Source: Prasinococcaceae sp. CCMP 1430 | Lineage: Eukaryota; Prasinodermophyta; Palmophyllophyceae; Prasinococcales; Prasinococcaceae | Direction: 5' to 3' | NCBI GenBank assembly: GCA_013416795.1 | Contig: RQSC01000008.1 | Coordinates: 101,385 to 161,887 of the forward strand | DNA: 60,503 bases | Shown here: positions 21,304-30,097 of the stretch, in pieces | Layout: each line of letters opens with the position of its first letter | Numbering within the stretch: position 1 is the first letter of the stretch | Program-made: the position numbers and the translations under genes | The notes under the pieces: generated by a model | What the model was told of the DNA's origin: nothing | The model's input: only the letters and a program-made list of their open reading frames with translations | Database searches by the model: none

Positions 21304-21489
21304 GCACGGCAGCCGGCAGCGCGTGCGAGGCCCGTCGCCTCCTGCCTGAATTGTCACCCATGGTCGGCGCCAGCGCGTAGTCTGTCGCGCGCGCCAACTG
21401 AGCTGTCGGTCGGCATCTGTGGGCCTCTCTCCCGACCGACACGTGCACCGCCTGCCAGGTGCAGGCGGTCTCGCCGCGGCCCGCAGCTC

Positions 21490-23042
21490 TCAGATCATCT
21501 CGAAATCGAGACTGCTGGCATGACTGGAGATGAGCTCCCATGCGGAACCCTCAGAGGAGAGGCTCACGATGGAGGGCTCCCGCGAGTGCCTCTTTGTCGC
21601 TCCTGCAGACGTATCCGCGCTCTCCGTGTCCGTCTCAGTCGTGTCCGCGCCAAAGCCCGCATCGCGACGCGCGGTGAGCAAGTCGACGGACTCGAGATCC
21701 GAAGACGCGGCGTCACTGCGGTCGCCGTCGCTCCCGCACTCGATCTCCCCACCGCCGACGCCGAAGGGGCGTGGCGGCCCGTACGGCTGAAAGATGGTTT
21801 CCATAATGAAAGCGTTCCTCGGCGTCGAGCCACTACCTGCAGCCGCCTGGGAGCTGCCTGCAGCGTCCGCCTCGTCGCCACACTCGCGGGCGCTCGCTGG
21901 CGCGGCGCCAGCGCACGCATGGGTGTCCTCTCCATGCGCTTCGCCATCATCCTCGCCTTCGGCGTCACCCGACACGAGCCTCGCCGCCGAGAACCCGGCG
22001 AGCTGCTCGAGCGCTATGACTAGGCTCGCGCCACCCCAGCCATCCTCTTCCTCCTCGTTGCCACGAGCGTCGCTGTCACGATCGGGCAGGTCGTCAACGC
22101 TCGCCGCGCCCCCGTCGGCAGGGTGGTCGGAACCAGCGCCAGCATGGCCGCACGCGCGCATGGCCGCGTCTAGGCTGCGCCGGCTTGTGGGCGGAGTCGG
22201 GCGCCGCGGTACGCGCGCCTCACTGGGACAAGGTCTGACGCTGCGCGCTCGTGCAACCTCGTCGTGGTCCCCCTCCCTCTCGCCCTCGTCGTCGGCGTCG
22301 ACGTCGTCGGGCTCGCAAGGCACCGCATCGGCGGCCGCGACGTGGTCGATGCGGCGCTGCTGCACCTGCGGTAGCGCGAGCGCCGGCCCCACGACCGCAG
22401 CCGCCGCGGCGGGCACGGGGTCACTGACGAGCTCGTCTGCAATCTCCCCAAGGAAGGACACGGCGCCGTCGATGCCGTGCGTCGTGGTGCGCACGAGCTC
22501 GGAGGCCATGTGCGCGACGCTCGCGCCCATGACGGCCGCCCATCCGCCACCGGAGCACGGCGAGGCCGGCGCCGACAGAGACTCCGGCACAGCTCCCGTC
22601 GGACGCCTCGGACGCGGGTGCGAGGCCGGGGCTTCGAGGCTCGCTGCGGTGGGCGCGCGAGCGGGGAGTGGGTGCGCAGCAGCGCGCGTCAGCACGCAGT
22701 GCCGTCGCCCCAGCACGTGCACGCGCACCGCACGCCGACATTCTCCGCGTCCGCACGCACCTGAGCGCAGCGGCGCCTCGGTGGGCATAAGCGCGCGCTT
22801 GGCGGCCTCCTCGGCCTTGGCCGAGGCAGCAGCCTCGGCCTCGACGGCGGCAGCGCTCGCTCGCGCGCTCTCTTCAGCCTCCAGGTCGTCGAATATCGAG
22901 CCCAGCGCGTTCACCACGTCGATGAGCGACTCGAGCGCGCCGCCGCTGCGGTCCTCGCCGCCGCGCGCGCTGCCGCTGGGCGAGCGCGCCGCCTTGCCCT
23001 CGGCCCTCTTGAGCCCGTCCACGCACGTGGTGGCGGCGAGCG
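21490..23042 (-). CDS. Acidic low-complexity protein of unknown function with a C-terminal LIR-like motif
   Basis: I do not recognise a family. The frame stays open for over 500 codons and shows protein-like segments: ALESLIDVVNALGSIFDDL and an Ala/Glu coiled-coil-like run near the start, ASVAHMASELVRTTTHGIDG, GASLVIALEQLAG, then an acidic, Ser-rich C-terminal third. Near the end, SSEGSAWELISS fits the W-x-x-L/I core of Atg8-interacting (LIR/AIM) motifs with acidic and Ser flanks. A probable intron, 22644-22760 (CTCAG|GTGCGTG to CACCGCAG), is a multiple of three. The 5' end is unresolved: no in-frame ATG precedes the helical part, an acceptor GTGCGCAG ends at 23043, and an undetermined base at 23180 falls where exon 1 should be. 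Confidence 0.5.
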
Positions 23043-23344
23043 CTGCGCACAATCGCCGGGCGGGTGGCCGTGTGAGCGCACGTGCCGGATGTTTCGCACG
23101 TGTGCGTGGCACTCGCGCCCACGTACTGCCTAGGGAGGTCTAGAGGGTGCTCCACAAATGTGGTAGCGGCGGGCGAGCGNGTAAGCGGCTGGTGCGTGTC
23201 GCATCGGTTCAACGCCCACTCGGACGCCCCCCACCCCGCCGCGGCCGCAGCGCGCGGCGCCGCCACCGCCACTCTGGCGCCGCGTGGCGCCGCGCGCGCT
23301 TTTTTAAAACAGGGTCCTCAATGTACCTCAAGAAACGCTGAAAT

Positions 23345-23600
23345 GCGGGCGTAAAACGGTTAAGGTTCCACCTAAACCGCAAATGAGCGCGGATAAGCGC
23401 GCGCGCGCGCGCAGCGGCGCAGAGGGGGGGGAAAGCCCCTCATTTAGGGTATGATACGAACCGTAACCTTTCACCTTCAAAGGTAATTGGTTTTGAGGTA
23501 CACACAAACCCTTTTGGGCGTTCGAGGACGCTGCCCCTCCCCGCGGGAAAAGACGAGCGCGCCGCTCATTTACGGTATTGACAGAACCCAAACCTTTTCC
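23345..23600. repeat. Three copies of a ~40-nt intergenic element (one inverted)
   Basis: Copies at about 23438-23475 and 23561-23600 share CTCATTT(A)-GGTAT-...-GAACC-..-AACCTTT; a third, on the opposite strand, lies at about 23345-23386. They occupy the AT-rich island upstream of PRMT3. Further short matches to AACCCAAACCTTT occur at 29811-29823, next to GEN1. Confidence 0.55.
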
Positions 23601-23712
23601 ATCCTTATTAAATGCTGAAATGAAATACATGTCAACCCTTTACCGCGGTGCTGCGCTGCACCACCCGAGGGTACATGAGCACACTCGCCAACCCGGTACG
23701 GGTGCATTTCGA

Positions 23713-23742
23713 GTAAGGGTTTTGTAAAATAGGGTTTAATTC
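23713..23742 (+). promoter_or_regulatory. Paired TAAGGGT/TAGGGT element upstream of PRMT3
   Basis: TAAGGGTTTT at 23714 is followed by TAGGGTTTAA at 23730, 16 nt apart, about 130 nt before the ATG. The arrangement matches the island before GEN1 and, on the minus strand, before the PIP kinase. The promoter role is inferred. Confidence 0.4.
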
Positions 23743-23859
23743 TTGGCCCAGCTGCAGCTGGCAGCCGCCGGCGCGGCCGCGCCAGCCGCCGGCGCGGCCG
23801 GATGCCGACAGCCGCGGCGGCGTCGGCGCCCCCGCAGGCGAGGGCGAGGGCGCGTCGCG

Positions 23860-25698
23860 ATGGCGGCGCCGGTGGGTGAGGCGGCGTGCGGCGACGACTG
23901 GGACGAGTGGGGGGGCGACGAGGGCTTCGAGAGCGCCTCCGCGGCGCCGCTGCTCGGAGGGAAGCCCGAGCAAAGCGCGGCCGCCGCGCTCGCGGTCGAC
24001 CGCGCGCGCGGGCTCGACCTGCGCGCTGAGCGCGCGCGGCTCGCGCTCGACGTGTACGGAACGGTGCGGCTGGTGAACTTCGTGCGGGCATGCGTGAGGG
24101 ACGACCCGGACGGCGGCGCCGCGCGCGCGCTGGCGGCCGTGAGCGGAGCGGCGCCGGGTGGAACGTTCCCATGGGCGGGGGACGAGTACCTGGCGCCGGT
24201 GCTCGAGGACGACGCGCTGCTCTTCGATCTGTACGGCGAGGACAGCGACGAGGAGGCTGAGGGCGAGGGGGCCGCGCTCCCCGATGAGAGCGTGCCCGCC
24301 GCGCTGCCGCCACAGCTCGACAGCGCAGCCTTCGAGGCGCGCCGCCGTGAGGAGCTGCTCGCCACAGCGCGCGCCGCGCCCGCGGAGCTCGCGCAGCTGG
24401 CCGCCGCACAGCTCACCATCGGCGGCGGCGCCTCCGGCTCAGCTGGCCCGGGCGCCGCGCCCGCGCTGCTCGCCGCTGGTGGGGGTGATGCGGACGACTC
24501 CGACTCCGACGATGGGGCCAAGGGCGAAGGGAAGGGCAAGGGGGGCGGCGCGCGTCGCCGCGATGCGGCCAAGCGCGCGGGCGCGCGCGAGAACGACGAC
24601 GAGGCCGAGCGCGATAGCTCGTACTTCGACTCGTACTCTCACTTCGGCATCCATCGCACGATGCTGGGCGACTACGTGCGCACGCGCGCATACGAGGAAG
24701 CGCTCACGCGCAACCCGTCGCTGATGCGAGGCGCCAAGGTGCTCGACGTGGGGTGCGGCACGGGTGTGCTCAGCTGCTTCGCCGCGCGCGGCGGCGCCGC
24801 GCGCGTCGTGGGCGTGGACGGCTCGGCGTTCATCGCAGAGCGCGCCGAAGGCGTCATCGCCGAGAACGGTCTCGCGGAGACCGTGGGCGTCGTGCGCGGA
24901 CGCATCGAGGAACTGTCCGACGCCGCCGTGCTCGGCGTTGCAGACGGCGCCGAGGTGCGGGAGGAGGATAAGTTCGACGTGATAGTGTCCGAGTGGATGG
25001 GCTACGGCCTGCTATTCGAATGCATGCTCGACAGTGTGATCGTGGCGCGCGACCGATGGCTGAAGCGCGGCGGCGCGGTGCTGCCTGACGTGGCGCGCAT
25101 CCTGGTGGCCGGCGGAAGCGCGCTCGCTGCCGACCTGCCATTCTGGGATGAGGTCCACGGCCTGTCGATGGGCACCATCCGGCAAGAGCTGCGCAAGGCG
25201 GCGCTCAAGGAGGCGCTCGTGCGGCCGGTGGACGCCCAGGCCATCGTCACCGCGCCGCAGCTGGTGCGCTCGCTTGACCTCTCCACCATGTCGGTAGCGG
25301 ACACCACCTTCACCTCGGACTTTCGGCTGAGCGCGTCGATGGGTGGCGGCGTGGCACCCGACGGCGCGGCTGCTGTGTCGGCCGTCGTGCTGTGGTTCGA
25401 CACCGACTTTTCGGCGCGCTTCTGCGCCGACAAGAGCCTAGTCCTGTCGACCTCTCCGCTTGGCCCGCAGACGCACTGGGTGCAAACCGTGCTGGTGCTC
25501 GACGAGGACGTGCACCTCGCCGTGCCCGGGCGCGAGGTCGAGGCGCAGGGGGCCGCGCACCACCTCTGCGGCAAAATCTCCTTCAGCCCGGGGAAGGGCT
25601 CGCGCTGCAGGTCAATGGACATCGTGCTCGAGTGGTGGACCGAGGGCGGCGCTAGCGGCACGGGCTCGGAGCACAAGATCAGGATGTACCCGCTCTAA
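23860..25698 (+). CDS. PRMT3: Protein arginine N-methyltransferase, PRMT3 type
   Basis: Type I arginine methyltransferase that in other organisms modifies ribosomal protein uS5 (RPS2). Single exon, 612 aa from the first ATG. The N-terminus carries the PRMT3 signature acidic DDWDEW, then LDVYGTVRLVNFVRA and DEYLAPVLEDDALLFDLYG, which follow the C2H2 finger in PRMT3. The finger itself appears degenerate: between them the sequence has no Cys or His. Catalytic core: SYFDSYSHFGIHRTML, SAM motif VLDVGCGTGVLS (about residue 293), double-E loop SEWMGYGLLFE, and THW loop. An acidic, Ala-rich linker with a Gly/Lys patch separates the two halves. It converges with RAD54B 189 bp on and diverges from the acidic protein gene. 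Confidence 0.92.
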   Translation: MAAPVGEAACGDDWDEWGGDEGFESASAAPLLGGKPEQSAAAALAVDRARGLDLRAERARLALDVYGTVRLVNFVRACVRDDPDGGAARALAAVSGAAPGGTFPWAGDEYLAPVLEDDALLFDLYGEDSDEEAEGEGAALPDESVPAALPPQLDSAAFEARRREELLATARAAPAELAQLAAAQLTIGGGASGSAGPGAAPALLAAGGGDADDSDSDDGAKGEGKGKGGGARRRDAAKRAGARENDDEAERDSSYFDSYSHFGIHRTMLGDYVRTRAYEEALTRNPSLMRGAKVLDVGCGTGVLSCFAARGGAARVVGVDGSAFIAERAEGVIAENGLAETVGVVRGRIEELSDAAVLGVADGAEVREEDKFDVIVSEWMGYGLLFECMLDSVIVARDRWLKRGGAVLPDVARILVAGGSALAADLPFWDEVHGLSMGTIRQELRKAALKEALVRPVDAQAIVTAPQLVRSLDLSTMSVADTTFTSDFRLSASMGGGVAPDGAAAVSAVVLWFDTDFSARFCADKSLVLSTSPLGPQTHWVQTVLVLDEDVHLAVPGREVEAQGAAHHLCGKISFSPGKGSRCRSMDIVLEWWTEGGASGTGSEHKIRMYPL

Positions 25699-25887
25699 GA
25701 TGTCACCGAAAAAATAACAATAGCTCAGGGCACTTGGCCACTGAAAGACGCGCGCGCAGCAGCGCGCATGCATGTTTCGTCGCCGCCGCCGAGCGAGGAG
25801 AGCGCTCCCAGTCGCTTGCCTTGACGATCGTAGAGAGTATTGGATGAATGGATATGGTAGGTGCGCAGGTAGTCGCCGCATGAGGTG

Positions 25888-28800
25888 TCATTCGTCGCAG
25901 TCGCTGTCGAGCTCGAGACCGTCGTCGCTTTCGCCTCCGGCTCGATGTGCCGCCGCCAGGGCGGGCGAGCGGACATCTCGGACGAGCTCATGGTCAGATT
26001 CGCTGTCGCTCTCGCACACTTTCTTTTTCAGGCGACGGAGCCTGGGCTTGGGGGGGGGCGTCCCGTCAGTGGCCTCGCAGTCGGCGACAGCCTCATGCGC
26101 GGTGGGCACGCCCTCACTCGCATGCGGGCCCGCGTCTTCGCCACTCGCGCGAAGAGCGTCTGCCTCAGTCAGTGCGTCTTCGACCGGCGGGCGCTCCTCG
26201 TGCAATGCGTCGAGCGCGCCACCGTCTTCGGCGTCTGGGAAGCAGTCGCATTCCTCAGTGATCAGGCCGACGCAGATGCCGCTCCCAGCAGCTTCACTGT
26301 GCACGGACCGACCAGCGCGTACGCGTCCGTCGGCCTCCGCCTCTCTAGCCGCGCCAGCACCCTGCTCGCCTTCGAGGCCGCCTCCTACGCCTGCCTCCAT
26401 GATGTACTCGACAAGTCCAGTGTCGCTCGCCGCCTGGAGCACGGGTTCCGCCGCGGCCGCCGCGGCCGTCGCATCGTGCCAAAGGGTGGACTCGGGGTGC
26501 GCCTTGCGGAGGATGTCCGCAGTCTCGCAGCCTTTGGGCTGCGGGCGTTCTGGAGGTTTGATCTTGAAGAGCTCCTTAATCTCGTCCTTTGCGAAGTGTC
26601 GGGTCGAGCTCTCAGAGGAGCCGCCACCACCGACGGCATCGCGGAATTCGCCCTTGAGCAGCTGGCGCTGGTACACTTTTTCATCGATGCTGTCGCGCGC
26701 AATCATGCGCACGATGGTCACGGGCAGCTTTTGGCCATCGCGCCACACTCGACCCATTGCCTGGTGGTCTGTCGCCGGATTCCAGTCGCTGTCCAGAAGC
26801 ACGAGGTGGTTCCCTCCGATCAGATTGAGGCCCACGCCACCCGCCTTGGCAGAGAGCAGGAACGCGCATGGGGGACGCGCGCCTGGCACCGTCGGTGCGT
26901 TGAAGCGATCCACCAGAGTCTGGCGTGTGTCGGCCTTGGTCGAGCCATCAAGCCTCAGAAACTCCATTCCCTCCGAGCGAAGCAACTCTTCCACCTGATT
27001 GAGTACGGTCTGGAAGCTGCGAGCGGGATGCCAGGACAAAGAACAGTATCAGCACAGCACACGCGCACACTGTCGCATACGCGCGCACCGACGCACACAC
27101 GGCCGGCCCCACGCACGCGCGGACACGCACACCCATGCACGAGCGCACGCACTTGCTCACGACCACAGATCGCTCATTGCGCTCGTTCGCGGCTCGAAGC
27201 ATTGCGAGCAGCACGGCCGCCTTTCCACCCTCCATGCCCCCCGCCGCGGCTGCCTCAGCGAACGGCACCGCGAGCTCCTCGCCCGCGGCGTGCGCCACCT
27301 CGATCCCGTCGTCCTGGCTGAGCAGCACGTCCCCGCCGCCGCAGGGCCCCGAGCACGCGTCTCCGATGCCGAGGGCCGCCTTGAGCGCCAGCGGCGAGGT
27401 CGCCATCATGCGCAAGTGCAGAATGGCTGTCAATGCGTTGTCGCCTGAACGCGCGTACTCGGTGCGCAGGTAGGTGCGGTAGAGGTCCTTCTGCGCGGTC
27501 GACATGGCCACGAAGACGACCACCTCCCTCTTCGGCGGCAGGAATGCGCGCAAGACCTCTGGTCCACGTCTCAGGAGCAGATTGGAGATGGCTTTCTGCA
27601 ACTGCGCCGCGCGCGCTGCGCCCACCTGTCGATCGCGCTCCGAGGCGCCGCGGTCGCGGCTCTTCTCAATCGGTTTGGCATAAAGCTTTCGGAACGAGTC
27701 GGGCGGTCCCAGAGCGCCGGGCGCGGCGAAGTCCAACAGCGCGTACAACTCGAGCAGCTGCCGGTGGCGCAAGTTAAGTGCGAATGAGGCGCAAAGCGCA
27801 GCCACGCACACGTCAGCAACATACACAAAGCTTGTCGACGCACAGACGCGCGGAGACGCGCGCCGACCGCCCCAGGGCACACGCACATTGTTTTGCACCG
27901 GCGTCCCCGTGAGCAGCACTCGCCGCTTGCACTGGAGGGCCGCGAGAGCGCTCTGCGTCTTGGTACCCGCCGCGTTCTTGATGCGGTGCGCCTCGTCACA
28001 CACAAGTAGACCGGGCGCCCCTTCAGCTACGAGCTTGTAATGGCGTGTGATCTGCTCGTAGCTGATGATCAGCAGAGGTTTCTGATTGGTCTTAGCCCAG
28101 TCGACGATGGCCTTCTTCACCCGCTCCGGCCCGCCGCCGTGGAGACTGAGATTGTCAATCGTCGTGGGGACCAGCTTTGTTTGACCAAGCCACTTGGAGA
28201 CCTCGTTGGACCAGTTGACAACCAGGGAGGAAGGGCACACGAGCACGACTCTCCGAACAAACGGGCTCCGTGGGCCCTGAGGGCCCTGCTTGAGTAGCGT
28301 GTAGAGCAGCGCGATGGTCTGCAGCGACTTGCCAAGGCCCATAGAGTCAGCGAGGATGCAGCCGTTGAGTTGTGGGTTGACGAAGCCGGTCACGGCGCGA
28401 TACATGAACTTGACGCCCGCGACTTGGTGCGGGCGAAGCTTCTTGCCCATGCAGGGATCCACCACTACTGCTGTCTGCGTGTCGGCCATCGCCTCGGCTT
28501 CGTTCAGCACAATCGCTCCCTCTGCGTTGGGATCCCAAGCTGGTTGGGCCTGCTTCGCTTTCGGAGGTCGCGACGCGGCCGGAACGATGCCGCGCGCCGG
28601 CACGCGGCCACCACTCACCACGCCATTCACCGGCTTCATGGGCATCCTGCGCCCAACAGGAGGCGCCTTGGGACGAATTCCGAGGGCGCCAGCAGCCCCT
28701 GGCATCGCGCTTGCTCCGAGCGGCCCTCCTACGCCGGTGGCGGCCTGCATTCCCCCGCCGGCGAAGCACGCCCCGCTGAGGTACGTCTCCGCGGAAATCC

Positions 28801-29392
28801 TCTTGACGACCTCGATCTCGTTCGAGCCGACGTCAAGCGTGGAGCCCTCCGGCATGTCTTCACACCCCTTGACGTGGTTTGCCTTGGACTTAAGCTTGCC
28901 GTCGTCCGCATCCTCGAGTGTCACTGACCTGCCGATCACGGTGAGGACCCCATCATTCCACGTCTTGTGCTTCTTGGAGGAGCGCTTCGTGTAGAGGACC
29001 TCGTAGTACTCCGGATCAGGCTTCGGCTTGGGCGTGCTGGCCATGCCGTACGCTGGTCGCTGTGGGATGAACGGTTTCGCACGTGCCGCCGCTGCGGGCG
29101 ATGCTGACGAGCGCGGGGCGCTGAAGGTGCCCCGCAGAGCCGACACGCCCTGCGCCCCCTCGGGCGCCCCAGGAGCGCTCTGTGCCGCGGCGCCATCGAC
29201 GGCTCGCGTGGCGCGGGCGGCGGGTAGCTTCGATGCCCAGGGCTTGGGAGCGGAAGGCACTCGTCGCTGCAGCTGTGCGCCAGCCGGTCGAGCGGCGCCT
29301 CCGATGGCCGCATCGCCGGCCGCGCCAGCAGGTCGCGGCGGGCAGAACTGCTTGCGCGGGCCTCCCAGAGCACCGAGCGCCCGCCGCTTCAT
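25888..29392 (-). CDS. RAD54B: RAD54B-like SNF2 ATPase of homologous recombination
   Basis: Nuclear double-stranded DNA translocase that works with RAD51 in strand exchange. Three exons: 27887-29392, 27153-27757 and 25888-27016, 1079 aa. Joins restore TGTPVQNN|LLELYALLDF and VVVSN|FQTVLNQVEELL, both family motifs; introns are 129 and 136 nt. An Ala/Pro-rich N-terminus is followed by the RAD54B-type module YYEVLYTKRSSKKHKTWNDG and GRSVTLEDAD. Helicase motifs: ILADSMGLGKSLQT (I), DEAHRIKN (II; RAD54 usually DEGHRLKN), LDSDWNPATDHQAMGR and GRVWRDGQ (VI). A long acidic, Ser-rich C-terminal tail is unlike animal RAD54B. Start MKRRALGAL is the first suitable ATG. It is head to head with GEN1, 705 bp between starts. 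Confidence 0.93.
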
Positions 29393-29833
29393 CACGTCGC
29401 CGCCGGAAGTGTCTGGAGGCGTGTGTATGTGTGTGTGTGTGTGTGTGGTGACGGTGGTGGTTTGGCAGATCGGAGGTAGGCGGAGACTTGAGAGCGGCTC
29501 GTCCCGCCCTGCCCCGGGCGGCACGGCGCTCGTGCGTCCGCGCGCGCGGCGACAGTTCGATCTGCCGCGGCCCGCGCGCGCTCCGTCCGCCGCGCGCCGC
29601 AGTCGTCGCCGCCGCAGCAGCCCCCCAGCCAGGGAAGGGGGAGGGATCTGATCGAAGAAGCCCCCTCCCCCCCCACTTCCTCCCACTCCGACGCGCGCGG
29701 CGCGCCCTGGCGAGCCCCAGGCGCGTGCGCCGTGTGGCGCGGCTGCAGCGCCTCCTCCGCGCGCGCGCCTCTGCGCGTTTCGTACGCGCCTCTGCGCGCA
29801 CGCATCAACCCAAACCTTTCGAATGAAAAATGG

Positions 29834-29866
29834 ATAAGGGTTTTATGTAAGTAGGGTATAGTATTT
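29834..29866 (+). promoter_or_regulatory. Paired TAAGGGT/TAGGGT element in the RAD54B-GEN1 promoter
   Basis: TAAGGGTTTT at 29835 and TAGGGTATAGTATTT at 29852 lie 17 nt apart, 246 nt before the GEN1 ATG and 460 nt from the RAD54B ATG, inside an AT-rich island of this divergent spacer (29393-30097). The ten-base core TAAGGGTTTT is identical to that before PRMT3. Confidence 0.45.
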
Positions 29867-30097
29867 ACGTCAATATGCATGCGCGGACAGGTGTCCGTTG
29901 GATGTCAGCCCGAGGGCCATCAAACGAAACGCGGCGCGGTCGCGCGCTCGCTGCCAGCGGTCGCGCGAGCAGGGCCGCACGGGGCGGGGGGGTAAGGGCG
30001 CCACAGCGCGCGCGACGCGGCCCGCAGCGCGCGGCGGCGGCGGCGGCCCGCCCGCGCGTGAAATCTGTGCGCGCGTGCAGCGTCGCGCCCCAGGGCA

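Larger units (their letters stand above)
19345..21489. other. 2.1-kb spacer rich in simple repeats, no gene seen
   Basis: Both strands were read without finding a recognisable protein. It contains alternating CG tracts (near 19697-19716 and 19840-19851), the large AC/GT inverted repeat, a poly-G run and a TGCGC tandem array. Long open frames here are low-complexity Arg/Ala or His/Thr strings produced by the composition. Confidence 0.6.

Noticed and set aside
23640..29870. TAGGGT strings as interstitial telomere repeats
   Set aside because: They are single or paired cores with fixed spacing in promoters, never tandem TTAGGG arrays.
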